A program made the position numbers and the translations under genes. From Lachnospiraceae bacterium (GTDB lineage Bacteria > Bacillota > Clostridia > Lachnospirales > Lachnospiraceae), in the NCBI GenBank assembly GCA_015057635.1, contig SVEB01000089.1, positions 1 to 40,163 on the forward strand: 40,163 bases of DNA, given 5' to 3'. Position 1 is the first letter of the stretch; every line of letters starts with the position of its first letter. The notes below the pieces were generated by a model. That model was given only the letters and a program-made list of their open reading frames with translations, was not told the DNA's origin and did no database searches. Shown in pieces: positions 10,094 through 19,187 of this stretch.

Positions 10094-11104
10094 ATGGAAC
10101 GTTTTATGGTACCAGAAGGATATGAATCCAAGATCAGTGTGAAAGAAACACAAAGTGCGATTAAACAGATTAAAGACCATTTTGAACGGCAGTTAGCGAA
10201 GCAGCTGAACCTGACACGAGTTTCAGCACCGTTGTTTGTACGTCCGGAGACAGGCCTGAATGACAATTTGAATGGAGTAGAGCGCCCGGTATCCTTTGAA
10301 GTAAAGGAACTGGGGGGCAGTCAGGTAGAAATCGTGCATTCCCTTGCAAAATGGAAACGCCTGGCGCTTCAGAAGTATGGGTTCTCCTATGGAGAAGGGC
10401 TTTATACGGATATGAGTGCCATTCGCCGGGATGAAGATACCGATAACATCCATTCTATCTATGTCGATCAGTGGGACTGGGAAAAAATCATCTTAAAAGA
10501 TGAAAGAAACGTAGAAACGCTTAAAAATGTAGTAAGACGGGTGTATCAGGCACTAAAAGAGACGGAACATTACATAGCGGATATTTACGAATATATCGGG
10601 GAGATTCTTCCGGATGAGATCACATTTGTGACAACTGACGAGCTTGCCGTGATGTATCCAAACGATACGCCAAAGGAGAGAGAGAACAAGATCGCACGTC
10701 TTAAAAAAGCGGTATTCATTATGCAGATCGGCGGAACCATGGTAAATGGAGAACGTCACGACGGAAGAGCTCCGGACTACGATGACTGGAAGTTAAACGG
10801 GGATATTATTGTTTACTATCCGCTACTTGATATCGGCTTAGAGTTATCCAGCATGGGAATCCGTGTGGATGAGGACTCTTTAAAGACGCAGCTAAAAGAG
10901 GCAGGCTGCATGGAGCGGGCAGAGCTCCCATTTCAGAAATCCATCTTAAAAAGAGAGCTTCCGTATACGGTAGGTGGAGGAATCGGCCAGTCCAGAATCT
11001 GTATGTTCTTCTTAAGGAAAGCGCATATCGGCGAAGTGCAGTCTTCCATATGGCCAAAGGACGTGTTAGAGGAAGCAGAAGAAAAAGGAATTGAGATATT
11101 ATAA
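10094..11104 (+). CDS. asnA: Aspartate--ammonia ligase (asparagine synthetase A)
   Basis: This 336-residue cytoplasmic enzyme makes asparagine from aspartate, ammonia and ATP. It belongs to the class II aminoacyl-tRNA-synthetase-like fold. The whole sequence reads as AsnA: LNLTRVSAPLFVRPETGLNDNL near the start, HSLAKWKRLAL, YTDMSAIRRDE, VDQWDWEK, and the C-terminal GGGIGQSRICMFFL. The length matches the usual 330 residues. ATG 10094 has AAGGAGAG about 6 nt upstream. A terminator follows. The ArsR-type gene upstream may be co-transcribed, but no direct evidence shows that it regulates asnA. Confidence 0.96.
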   Translation: MERFMVPEGYESKISVKETQSAIKQIKDHFERQLAKQLNLTRVSAPLFVRPETGLNDNLNGVERPVSFEVKELGGSQVEIVHSLAKWKRLALQKYGFSYGEGLYTDMSAIRRDEDTDNIHSIYVDQWDWEKIILKDERNVETLKNVVRRVYQALKETEHYIADIYEYIGEILPDEITFVTTDELAVMYPNDTPKERENKIARLKKAVFIMQIGGTMVNGERHDGRAPDYDDWKLNGDIIVYYPLLDIGLELSSMGIRVDEDSLKTQLKEAGCMERAELPFQKSILKRELPYTVGGGIGQSRICMFFLRKAHIGEVQSSIWPKDVLEEAEEKGIEIL

Positions 11105-11134
11105 AAATATAATAAGCTTATAGCAGGCTAGACG

Positions 11135-11203
11135 ATGCCGTCTGAAAACAGGAAAGTCCATAGCGATATGGAGCAGATCCTCGTTTTTGGACGGCATTTT
11201 TTA
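11135..11203 (+). terminator. Rho-independent terminator of asnA
   Basis: ATGCCGTC (11135-11142) is complementary to GACGGCAT (11190-11197), and the stem continues through GAAAAC and GTTTT after a short mismatch. TTTTTT follows. A 102-codon open frame over this site is not a gene. Confidence 0.8.
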
Positions 11204-11314
11204 CTGTTTCAAAGCCAAAAATCGGAGAGTGGTAATGCAAAGAACGAGTGGTTAAGTTGTGAATTTGTACAAAAAGAAAAAAAAAGTATGTGGAAATATT
11301 TTTTATTAAACTAC

Positions 11315-11343
11315 TTTACAAAAACATATAATGATATTATGAT
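11315..11343 (+). promoter_or_regulatory. Promoter of the Tad-like operon
   Basis: TTTACA (11315-11320) and TATGAT (11338-11343) are separated by exactly 17 nt, each one base off consensus. Transcription would start near 11350, about 114 nt before the first gene. The A/T-rich leader contains short AGAAT/ATTCT inverted repeats. The rest of the 359-nt gap (11105-11463) holds only the asnA terminator. Confidence 0.7.
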
Positions 11344-11463
11344 AAGAATATCTAAAAATTCTAACATAATTCTTACATTCTATAAGATAAGTCAACAAAA
11401 GAATCCAAATTATCCAACAATTCTGGGGAGAATAATAATTTAATAAGGGTGGTGGTTTGAAGC

Positions 11464-12300
11464 GTGAAGATCGCATTCTGGAGCAACGAGCAGGAAAGCG
11501 GAGTGACAAGCAACTTAACGGCTGTAAGCATTGCCAGTGTGCTTGCATTTCCGTATCGTATTCTAATGATGGAGAATCACACAAATGAGAATGGTATCGC
11601 AAAATATCTTTTCCAGTGCTCACGGTCGAGCATTATGAAAGAACAGACGGTGTACTATTTAGGGCATGGGGCAACGGACTGTCTGGTTGAGAAGATGTCG
11701 GTGCAGACAAACCGGCGAAGGACGGATTTTCAGACAATTGAAGTAATTGAGGACTGTTTGTTTTATGTCCCCCAAAAGGCGATCAATGAAGATTTATTTG
11801 AGTATGAGTTTCACTGCAATCTGTTAAAAAGGTTGAAGCAGTTTGATACATTTGCAAATGTTACAATGATTGACACCAGGTCAAGGCATAATTTAAGTTC
11901 TAAAATCATTTTAGAGGAAGCGGATTTAGTTGTTGTGAATTTACAGCAGAATACATCGGCCATCGATGAATTTTTCTTAGAATTTTCCTCAATCTTACAT
12001 AAATGCGTATTTTTAATCAGTTCCTTTCATCCGAAGAACAGGTTAGAGAAGTTAAGAATTTCCAGGCACTTTCCAGGAGGAGGAGAAAATCTTGCATTTA
12101 TTCCTTATAATCTAGATTATCAAGTAGCCCTTTTCGAAGGACGAGCCATTCAGTTTATCTCCAGTAATTATATGTGTACAAGAGGGGAACCAAACTATCT
12201 TTTTATAAAAGAATTAAAAAGTGCAGCCTTTATGATCATGGAGAAGGCAAAGCAGAATTATTCTAAAAAGACGAAACAGATCGTGGGAGAACTTTTATGA
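11464..12300 (+). CDS. ParA/MinD-fold protein 1 of the Tad-like operon (TadZ/CpaE-like, degenerate P-loop)
   Basis: This 278-residue protein opens with MKIAFWSNEQESGVTSNLTA, which occupies the place of the deviant Walker A loop of ParA/MinD proteins but has no lysine. A Walker B-like strand, VTMIDTRSR, lies near residue 135, and EEADLVVVNLQQN follows as in the family. It is clearly paralogous to the fourth gene (14158-15015): FWSN, the TSNL segment, PYN, and the C-terminal MCTRGEPNYLFIKE (MLCEKGEENYTFINE there) align. In Tad systems such proteins (TadZ/CpaE) place the machine at a cell site. ATP binding is doubtful without the lysine. The start is GTG 11464, preceded by AAGGGTGGTGG; it aligns with the paralogue's MKI. 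It overlaps the next gene by 4 nt. Confidence 0.7.
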   Translation: MKIAFWSNEQESGVTSNLTAVSIASVLAFPYRILMMENHTNENGIAKYLFQCSRSSIMKEQTVYYLGHGATDCLVEKMSVQTNRRRTDFQTIEVIEDCLFYVPQKAINEDLFEYEFHCNLLKRLKQFDTFANVTMIDTRSRHNLSSKIILEEADLVVVNLQQNTSAIDEFFLEFSSILHKCVFLISSFHPKNRLEKLRISRHFPGGGENLAFIPYNLDYQVALFEGRAIQFISSNYMCTRGEPNYLFIKELKSAAFMIMEKAKQNYSKKTKQIVGELL

Positions 12301-13373
12301 AAAGATGGAGGATAAGGAGAACCACCAAAAAACATATTCTGCAGATTATCGGAGTGACCATATTATGTTTAGCAGTACTGTTTGGAGGATATTATCTCAT
12401 CATCCACAAGATGAAGACTGACTTTGAAGTAGAAAAGCAGGAACTGTTAGCAGAAAGGGATGCGAATAAGCGATATGTCTACATAGCAAAGGATGCAATC
12501 CGTGCAGGCACTATTATTACAGAAGAATACTTTGAAGAGGTTTATGCCTATGCGGGAATGGAAAATGAGTATTATATAAGTGATGATGATATGGGAAAAG
12601 TGCTTTTGCTTGATATCCCACAGGGTACCCAGGTTCTAAAAAGCATGGTATCCGAGCAGTTAGAAGCAAAGGGTATGCGAGAGGTGGAATCCGATGTGAT
12701 CGGGCTTAATAATAATTTGGTGGATGGGGATTATGTGGATATCCGGCTTGCCCTTCCGAACGGGGAAGATTATATTGTTTTGGCAAAAAAATCGGTTCAT
12801 GATCTGAAACGAGACGAGAGCACCGAACAGTTGAATGGAGTGTGTTATCTGTGGCTCAATGAGGAGGAGATTTTATATCTATCGGCTTCCATTGTGGATG
12901 CCTATCTATATCAGGGGGCGATTTTATATACAACCAGATATATTGAACCATCCATTCAGGAAGCATCTCTTGTGACGTATGTACCGAGCCTGGCATCCAT
13001 TGAATTAATAAGTCAGGATGAGAATATTCTTACGAAGGCAAAATCAGAGGTGAAGGAGAATTTAAGAAAGTCTCTTGAAAACCGTCTTGCGGAGTATTTG
13101 AATAAGAATGTATCGGAGATTGTCTGGTCGGTAGACAGCAGTCGATTGGAGGAAGAAGCACAAAGTGATAAGGAAAATAGGCAGCAGGAACAAGAGGCGA
13201 TACCAAAACAGGAGATAAACAAGGGGAATAATGGTGAAAATGGAATAAGTACGGAAGAAGCAGGTTCAGAAGAGGATGCTTTAAAACAGGGGGAAGAGAC
13301 TCTCGCGCTTGGAGGCGTAGAAGAGATCGAAAGGGAAGAGAAAGAAACAGAGTACTTTATCAATCATGAATAA
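12297..13373 (+). CDS. CpaB/RcpC-like SAF-domain membrane protein
   Basis: This is a 358-residue protein with a basic N-terminus, one membrane helix (about 13-33), a short coiled segment, then a SAF-type domain. The signature is VYIAKDAIRAGTIITEEYF, followed by GKVLLLDIPQGTQVLKSMV, as in CpaB/RcpC of Tad pili and in flagellar FlgA. The later VDGDYVDIRLALPNG stretch also fits CpaB. The last 80 residues are acidic, Glu/Gln-rich and probably disordered. In Gram-negative Tad systems CpaB works with the outer-membrane secretin. Here no secretin exists, so a role in or near the wall is inferred. The ATG overlaps the stop of the previous gene (ATGA). Confidence 0.7.
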   Translation: MKRWRIRRTTKKHILQIIGVTILCLAVLFGGYYLIIHKMKTDFEVEKQELLAERDANKRYVYIAKDAIRAGTIITEEYFEEVYAYAGMENEYYISDDDMGKVLLLDIPQGTQVLKSMVSEQLEAKGMREVESDVIGLNNNLVDGDYVDIRLALPNGEDYIVLAKKSVHDLKRDESTEQLNGVCYLWLNEEEILYLSASIVDAYLYQGAILYTTRYIEPSIQEASLVTYVPSLASIELISQDENILTKAKSEVKENLRKSLENRLAEYLNKNVSEIVWSVDSSRLEEEAQSDKENRQQEQEAIPKQEINKGNNGENGISTEEAGSEEDALKQGEETLALGGVEEIEREEKETEYFINHE

Positions 13374-13402
13374 TAGCGATCGGATAAATGGGAGGTATTA
13401 TA

Positions 13403-14155
13403 ATGGAGGGGAATGAAAAAGGGAATTTTCAGAAAACAGAAGGCTTTGTTGTGGGGTTTGTTGGATCAGAGAAATACGATATTATCTTGTATTTATCCAG
13501 AATTTTATATCATTTAGGAAGCAGGGTGCTGGTTATTGATCTGAATGAGAATAAGGCAGTCTCATCCTGTATTCCGTACGGAGGAAAGAACAGACTGGGC
13601 GAGCGCGATGGAAAGGAGGAAATATTAGAAGATTATATTGATTACAGGGGCGTGCATTATTTTCAGGAAAAGGTCACGGAATCGGATGACAGGGTGGAAA
13701 TGGAGCGGTACCTTACATTTGCACGAAGGTATTATGATGTGATTTTAATGGATATGGGATTTGGATATGCAACAGGAATGGAGCGGACATGTGACAAGCT
13801 GTTTTTTACTACGGATCAGCAGAAACATAATCTGGAGAGAATCGCAAAGATTGATAAAGTGCCACAGGCAGAAAGCTATATGATTCTTAAGGATATCTGT
13901 TCCACGAAGATTACGTCAAAAGTCATCAGGCAGGAGTTTCATCTGGATATTGAGGAAGGCAGGATTTTTCGTATCTATCAGGATGAAGAGGATATGAGGA
14001 ATAAAATTCATTGTCAGTACAATGCTGCAATCAGTTTCTCTAAAATATCCGGCGCATTTATGGAAACTTTGCTGGAGATTACGGCTATTTTATATCCGGA
14101 GTCTAGCAGAAAGGAAATATCGCTGGCTTATGCTAAGGCGAAGAAAGGAGCGTAG
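13403..14155 (+). CDS. ParA/MinD-fold protein 2 of the Tad-like operon (no P-loop)
   Basis: This 250-residue protein has the strand order of a ParA/MinD Rossmann fold: FVVGFVGSEKYDIILYLS at the N-terminus, GSRVLVIDLNENKAV for the second strand, and YYDVILMDMGFGY at the Walker B position. The P-loop is lost, with GSEKYD where GKGGVGKT would be. It is more diverged than its two neighbours and lacks their FWSN start. ATG 13403 is chosen because GGGAGG (13390-13395) lies 7 nt upstream; the ATG at 13388 is part of that region. It lies 29 nt after the SAF-domain gene and 2 nt before the next one. Confidence 0.6.
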   Translation: MEGNEKGNFQKTEGFVVGFVGSEKYDIILYLSRILYHLGSRVLVIDLNENKAVSSCIPYGGKNRLGERDGKEEILEDYIDYRGVHYFQEKVTESDDRVEMERYLTFARRYYDVILMDMGFGYATGMERTCDKLFFTTDQQKHNLERIAKIDKVPQAESYMILKDICSTKITSKVIRQEFHLDIEEGRIFRIYQDEEDMRNKIHCQYNAAISFSKISGAFMETLLEITAILYPESSRKEISLAYAKAKKGA

Positions 14156-14157
14156 AG

Positions 14158-15015
14158 ATGAAGATTATATTTTGGAGTAATGTCCACGGACAGGCAGGAA
14201 CGACTTCTAATTTATTAGCCATTGCAATGATGAATGATATTCTTTATTCCAACAGAAGCATTCTTCTGCAGACACAGTTTCGTTTAAACCAGTTAGAAAT
14301 TCCGTTATTAAATCAGGAAGAGCGGGAGTACATAAAACAGTATGATATTGGTTTGGATACCTTAATCAAAGGAATCAGGGCAGGTATTAATACGAGGGAG
14401 ATGTTAAAGAACTGCTGCATTTCTTTGACAAAGAACTGCACTGATTTTTTGCCGGGTACAAATTATCGAAGCCGGGAAGTATTTGAGGGGGAGATGCGAA
14501 AAGCATACCATGATATTTTAGAGCTTGCGGAAGAGTGCTATGACTATGTTTTTGTAGATTCCAATGCGGGAACAGAATGTTTTACAAAACAAGTATGGCA
14601 GGAAGCGGATCTACTGATTGTAAGTCTGAGTCAGAATAAACGTGTGCTGGATGATTTGTTCGCAAATCATAAATTCGATTTGGAAAAGACGCTGTTCGTG
14701 ATCGGAAACTATGATCCGAAATCACAGTATAATCTTCATAATCTGACCCGTATGTATAAGCCGTTAAGAAAAGACAATACGATGATAGTTCCTTATAATA
14801 CAGAGTTTCGGGATGCTGCTTCGGAATCCGATATTGTACAGTTTATGTATCGCAATATGCTCTGTGAAAAGGGAGAAGAAAATTATACCTTTATTAATGA
14901 AGTTCGAAATGCAACCAGGTGCATTATGGAGGCTGCAGGCAGAAAGGCAGAGAAACTCGAGCAGGAACGGATGTTTAAGCCTGCTATCGGAGGTGTCAGC
15001 ATAAGTGCTTATTAA
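14158..15015 (+). CDS. ParA/MinD-fold protein 3 of the Tad-like operon (degenerate P-loop)
   Basis: This 285-residue protein starts MKIIFWSNVHGQAGTTSNLL. The loop VHGQAGTTSN replaces the deviant Walker A of ParA/MinD and has no lysine. YDYVFVDSNAG near residues 130-140 takes the Walker B position, and EADLLIVSLSQN follows. The C-terminal half (FVIGNYDPKSQYN, IVPYNTEFRDAA, MLCEKGEENYTFINEVRNA) matches the first gene of the operon. AAAGGAG lies 7 nt before the ATG. The end overlaps the ATPase gene by 11 nt, so the two are probably translated together. It is likely a positioning or regulatory partner of that ATPase. Confidence 0.7.
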   Translation: MKIIFWSNVHGQAGTTSNLLAIAMMNDILYSNRSILLQTQFRLNQLEIPLLNQEEREYIKQYDIGLDTLIKGIRAGINTREMLKNCCISLTKNCTDFLPGTNYRSREVFEGEMRKAYHDILELAEECYDYVFVDSNAGTECFTKQVWQEADLLIVSLSQNKRVLDDLFANHKFDLEKTLFVIGNYDPKSQYNLHNLTRMYKPLRKDNTMIVPYNTEFRDAASESDIVQFMYRNMLCEKGEENYTFINEVRNATRCIMEAAGRKAEKLEQERMFKPAIGGVSISAY

Positions 15016-16732
15016 TTATATTGCCCTTCTGATTCTGATCTGTGCATTCCTTCTGATTTTATATCTTTTATTTCGTGAGAATCGGCTTCAGGCAAAAAAA
15101 ATAAAGAATGAAGAAATTTATACGATGGAAGCCATGATTACGGCGCTTAAGTCTCATTTTAGTGAGATTCTGAACGGAAAGGGAAAAACGAAAAAGCTTA
15201 GGAGAGAAGAGGCGGAGAAAGTAGAGCAGATTCGAAAGGAACTGCGACGGGCAATGAACTTCTGCAGTTATGGTGATCTGCGATCCAAGGCTTATGTAAA
15301 GGAATATATCAAGGACTGGCTGATCAATTGTTATGGAGTGAGTGAGATAACCATCGATCAGGTGCTTCCGTTTAAAGACACCAGAAAGCTTATGGTGGAA
15401 GATAAGTTTCTGCTGCTTTTGTTTCATTATGAAAAGCAATATCAGCAGAATGCATTTCGAAAGATATTAGAGAATCATAATCTGACACCGGAATATCTAG
15501 GGACAAAGGATCTGACGGCTCCATACACGATAACGGCAGAGGATATTGAGCGAATCTATCAGAAGGAACACATCAGGCTGAGTTTTCTGGATAAATTGGA
15601 TGTGGTAGTGCAAAAGATTTATCAGGAATACAAAGGCCACGGTGTGATTGATGAACTGAGGGATTGTCATATCGACGGTATCTCAGGAGGCGTATCCGGA
15701 AGCCTGAGCCCTTCTATATCAAAGGATGACAGTCTGTTGCGAAGCATCTGGGTATTTTATCGGGGATTAATGATTCATCTGGACTTTTTGGCATTTTCCT
15801 CTGAACGGGAACTGCAGAGGATATGCCGGAATATTTACCGGTATGGGCAGCCGGGGCAGCTGTCGGCGGTAAAAGGTTATATTGTAAATGAAATGATGGA
15901 CGGCTCCCGTGTAGTGGTGGCAAGGCCGCCTTTTGCGGAAAGCTGGACATTCTTCGTAAGAAAGTTTGATTACCGTGGTGTTATGATGCTTCAAGAACTG
16001 CTGACAGATGAGGGAAGCGAGAAAATCATAACCCTTTTAAAGCTTCTGATTCATGGAGAGCAGATTATGGGCATAACCGGTGAACAGGGTTCTGGAAAGA
16101 CAACCCTGTTAAAATCGTTAATTCAGTTTATATCACCAACGTATACGTTACGTGTACAGGAACTGGTCTTTGAGCTTCATTTGCGGGAAATCTACCCGGA
16201 CCGGAATATCGTAAGCTTTCGGGAAACTGAATTTATACCCGGAAGAGATGGGTTGGACCTGCAAAAGAAGACAGACGGTACGGTGAATATTATTGGGGAG
16301 GTGGCAAGTGCCCCGGTAGCAAGCTGGCTTGTGATGATTTCACAGGTAGCAAGCAAGTTCACCCTTTTTACCCATCATGCGAAAACAACCAAAAGTCTTA
16401 TTATGGCGCTTCGGAATGATTTGATGATAACAGGTGCATTTCAGAATGAGCATGCCGCTGAGGAGCAGGTAAAGCTGTCCATACGATTTGATGTGCATGC
16501 GACGAAGAATGCAAGTGGACACCGTTATGTGGAACGCATCACGGAGATTGTTCCGACAGGGAGTGACTCCATCGTAACACGGGATATTTTACGACTGATA
16601 AATGGACGATATGAGATTGTGAATCCAATCAGTGAGGAGACACAAAAGGAGATGAAGGCGCATCTTACGAAAGAGGATATAAAAGAGCTGGAATTACTCT
16701 TTGCAAAGGAAGAAGGTGAGATGACCTCATGA
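15005..16732 (+). CDS. TadA/CpaF-like secretion ATPase with N-terminal membrane helix
   Basis: This 575-residue protein resembles the VirB11/TadA/CpaF ATPase family that powers pilus assembly. Walker A is GEQGSGKTT (residues 359-367), the Walker B position is VNIIGEV (about 427-433), and the His box is THHAKTTKSL (about 456-465). Before these, RVVVARPPFAESWTFFVRKF fits the family's N-terminal lobe. Unusually it begins with a hydrophobic helix (residues 3-23) and a charged stretch; most TadA proteins are soluble and shorter. The canonical GEVRG after Walker B reads GEVAS. GTG 15005 is supported by GGAGGTG at 14989-14995, 9 nt upstream. It overlaps the genes on both sides (11 nt and 4 nt). Confidence 0.8.
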   Translation: MLINYIALLILICAFLLILYLLFRENRLQAKKIKNEEIYTMEAMITALKSHFSEILNGKGKTKKLRREEAEKVEQIRKELRRAMNFCSYGDLRSKAYVKEYIKDWLINCYGVSEITIDQVLPFKDTRKLMVEDKFLLLLFHYEKQYQQNAFRKILENHNLTPEYLGTKDLTAPYTITAEDIERIYQKEHIRLSFLDKLDVVVQKIYQEYKGHGVIDELRDCHIDGISGGVSGSLSPSISKDDSLLRSIWVFYRGLMIHLDFLAFSSERELQRICRNIYRYGQPGQLSAVKGYIVNEMMDGSRVVVARPPFAESWTFFVRKFDYRGVMMLQELLTDEGSEKIITLLKLLIHGEQIMGITGEQGSGKTTLLKSLIQFISPTYTLRVQELVFELHLREIYPDRNIVSFRETEFIPGRDGLDLQKKTDGTVNIIGEVASAPVASWLVMISQVASKFTLFTHHAKTTKSLIMALRNDLMITGAFQNEHAAEEQVKLSIRFDVHATKNASGHRYVERITEIVPTGSDSIVTRDILRLINGRYEIVNPISEETQKEMKAHLTKEDIKELELLFAKEEGEMTS

Positions 16733-18258
16733 GAATTGAATATAAGGATTTGAAACGAGGTACTATTTGCATCATTACCTATCTGCTTTTAATCTTTTTT
16801 CTGACAATTTCGGGCATTTCATTCTCTCTTTATTATGCAGCGGCAGCAGGAGTTGGATTGTTTATCTTTTTTATGGAGGCAGAATGGAAGGAGAAAAGCC
16901 GATTTACGGAGGAAGAGCTTGTTCAATTGGAATGGCTCTTATCGGAAGTACGGCACCGGTATTATGTGCACGGAATGGTGGATGAAGCAATTCGGGAGGC
17001 AATCGACCACTGTCCCTATGAACATATCAGAAGAGAAGCGGAGAAGATATATGAGGTATTAGTAGCGACGGATACAAAAACGGCCAAAGCAGTTTATCAG
17101 GAGAAACAAAGCAACCGTTTTTATAATATGTTTTTGACACTGAGCCTGATGCTAAGTGAATTTGGAGATCAGCGAATTGATGGCGAGTCGCTTTATCTGG
17201 GGAATATCAAAAATCTTCGAAATGAGATTCATATTGAGATACAGTCGAAACGAGCAACAAGGCATCGTTTCACAGGACTTACGTTTCTGATTCTAATGCC
17301 GATGTTTTCAGTGAAACTGATTGAAGGCTGGGGAATCTCGAATTTGCCGGAACTAGAAGAGTTTTATAAAAGTAATTATGGATCTATTTTTTATGTCATA
17401 TTATTTTCTATTACTATTTTTCTTTATTATCTTTTTTATATCCTAAAAACTCCCTTTACCTTGGAAATGAAAGAACATATGTTGTTAGAACGCATGTTGA
17501 AAATCCGTCTTTTTCGTAAAATGGCTACGAACTATAGGGAGCGCTTTTACTACCAGACAAGGAAGACCGAGAAGCTTCTAAGAGCGGTAGGGGAGACCAT
17601 GAGTTCAGATATGTTTTTATTAAAACGAATTCTGTGCAGCGCAGGTGCATTTCTGTCATGCTTAATCTATTCATTTTATCTGACCAAAGAGAACTATTTA
17701 GCGATTTCCCTTCTGGTAGTAATCATGGTGTCAGCAGTAGCTTCCTATGTTCCATACTGGATTTTAATCTACCGGGCAAAGGTGATGCAGATGTGCATGG
17801 AAGATGAGGTACTGCAGTACCATTCCATTCTTTTGATGCTTATGTATATGGAACAGGTATCCACGTTTGAATTATTGGAGGTGATGGAAGAGTTTTCAGT
17901 CATCTTTAAATCTTCTCTCCGTGAATGTATTTACGAGTATGAAAGCGGACAGATGGAGGCGCTGGAGCATTTAAAGGAAAAGGAAAGCTGCGTGCCATTT
18001 CAGAAGCTGGTGGATAATCTGACGATGTGCGATCAGATCGGAGTAATCAAGGCGTTAGATGAGATCGCGCTGGAACGGAATTTTTATAGAGAAAAGAGAA
18101 AGCAACAGAATGAATATAATCTGGAGAAGAAAGGGGTGATCTGCAATTTTCTTTCCTTTATCCCTCTGTTTTTAACGATCGGGGTATATCTGATTATTCC
18201 ATTTGTAACGGTAAGCATATCAAAACTGATGGAGATTTCAAAGGGAATCAATGGATAA
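16729..18258 (+). CDS. TadC-like polytopic membrane platform protein
   Basis: This 509-residue protein has hydrophobic segments at about 12-45 (probably two helices), 182-200, 217-239, 291-345 (probably two helices) and 478-502. The cytoplasmic part between the last two (YHSILLMLMYMEQVSTFELLEVMEEFS, then VDNLTMCDQIGVIKALDEIA) resembles the T2SSF/TadC pattern of amphipathic helices. The C-terminal hydrophobic pair after a charged EKRKQQNEYNLEKK stretch is also typical. A protein of this class anchors the ATPase at the membrane and handles pilin insertion. Only one platform gene is present, whereas Tad loci normally have TadB and TadC. It overlaps the ATPase gene by 4 nt (ATGA). Confidence 0.65.
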   Translation: MRIEYKDLKRGTICIITYLLLIFFLTISGISFSLYYAAAAGVGLFIFFMEAEWKEKSRFTEEELVQLEWLLSEVRHRYYVHGMVDEAIREAIDHCPYEHIRREAEKIYEVLVATDTKTAKAVYQEKQSNRFYNMFLTLSLMLSEFGDQRIDGESLYLGNIKNLRNEIHIEIQSKRATRHRFTGLTFLILMPMFSVKLIEGWGISNLPELEEFYKSNYGSIFYVILFSITIFLYYLFYILKTPFTLEMKEHMLLERMLKIRLFRKMATNYRERFYYQTRKTEKLLRAVGETMSSDMFLLKRILCSAGAFLSCLIYSFYLTKENYLAISLLVVIMVSAVASYVPYWILIYRAKVMQMCMEDEVLQYHSILLMLMYMEQVSTFELLEVMEEFSVIFKSSLRECIYEYESGQMEALEHLKEKESCVPFQKLVDNLTMCDQIGVIKALDEIALERNFYREKRKQQNEYNLEKKGVICNFLSFIPLFLTIGVYLIIPFVTVSISKLMEISKGING

Positions 18259-18289
18259 AGGCAAAAAGAAGAAAAGGGGGTGAGGACAC

Positions 18290-18721
18290 ATGGAGAATGC
18301 ATTAAAAGGGCTTTTGATAGCTGCAGGAATCATCCTTACCTGTACCATAGTAGGAATTGGTTTTTATGTGGCGAGGGAAGCGAATGCAACAGCGGCCGTA
18401 TCGGCTGATAAGATCAGCGAGGTAAGAAAGAATATTACGGACAGTTCCCTTATGAAATATGATGGAATTAAGGTCACAGGGAGTGATGTCATTAATTTGG
18501 CAAAGAAGCTTCTGCGAAAATATGATTCTATGGAAGCAGCTCCGGTAACCGTGTCAGTAAAAACGAGTAAAGTGGATGAGGTATATCAAAACAAGCAGTA
18601 TCTAAATGAACTGACGGATTTTACAAAGAACAGATATATCAATCCGTCTGGAATCTTTTTAGGGGAAGTGCAGTGGGACGAGAATGATGTGCTGATAAGC
18701 ATACGTTTTGTAGAACAGTAG
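18290..18721 (+). CDS. Pilin-like single-helix protein A
   Basis: This 143-residue protein has a seven-residue head MENALKG, a hydrophobic helix (LLIAAGIILTCTIVGIGFYV), then REANATAA and an extracytoplasmic domain. The head, helix and spacing recall small prepilins: short charged leader ending in Gly, then a helix. The conserved Glu at +5 of type IV pilins is absent. It is paralogous to the next gene over the head, the helix and the C-terminal YINPSGIFLGE region. GGGGGTGAGG precedes the ATG. Being directly downstream of the ATPase and platform genes, it is the best candidate for the exported subunit. Cleavage by a prepilin peptidase is not shown, and none is encoded here. Confidence 0.65.
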   Translation: MENALKGLLIAAGIILTCTIVGIGFYVAREANATAAVSADKISEVRKNITDSSLMKYDGIKVTGSDVINLAKKLLRKYDSMEAAPVTVSVKTSKVDEVYQNKQYLNELTDFTKNRYINPSGIFLGEVQWDENDVLISIRFVEQ

Positions 18722-18745
18722 GAAGCAGAATAGGAGGATGGAAAA

Positions 18746-19183
18746 ATGGATAATTCATTAAAAGGACTGATTCTTTCGGCAGGTGTTGTGATCACGTGTA
18801 TTGTAGTTGGGCTTGGTTTTTATATTTCAAGAGAGGCAAAAAATACAAGCAATAATGGTATTTCACAGATTACAGCGATTAACAGTGAGTTTATGGACGT
18901 GGATAAAACGATGTATGATGGAACAAAAGTTTCCGGACGCGAAGTTGCCAAGGTAATTGAAAAATATGCCTCCGAGTTAACGAATGAAACAATCAGCATT
19001 ATTGTGTATACTGGAAAAAAGCCGGAATCAGCCGGTTCCGGGGTCCTGTTTAATAAGTTGAATACAACTGTAACAACGGATGTGACATCAGAAAACTACA
19101 TCAATCCGGATGCTAGCTTTTTAGGTGCATTTATTACTGATGACAATGGAGTTGTGACTAAGCTTACATTCACGCAGCAGTAA
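18746..19183 (+). CDS. Pilin-like single-helix protein B
   Basis: This 145-residue paralogue of the preceding gene starts MDNSLKGLILSAGVVITC, continues through a helix ending GLGFYISREAK, and ends with YINPDASFLGAFITDDNG. YDGTKVSGREVAKVIEKY aligns with YDGIKVTGSDVINLAKKL in protein A. AGGAGG (18732-18737) lies 8 nt before the ATG, the strongest ribosome binding site of the operon, which suggests high expression as expected for a major structural subunit. The gap to the next gene is only 4 nt. Confidence 0.7.
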   Translation: MDNSLKGLILSAGVVITCIVVGLGFYISREAKNTSNNGISQITAINSEFMDVDKTMYDGTKVSGREVAKVIEKYASELTNETISIIVYTGKKPESAGSGVLFNKLNTTVTTDVTSENYINPDASFLGAFITDDNGVVTKLTFTQQ

Positions 19184-19187
19184 GAGC

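Noticed and set aside
11135..11443. 102-codon frame after asnA
   Set aside because: It lies across the asnA terminator and the Tad-like operon promoter, without a ribosome binding site or a recognisable sequence.
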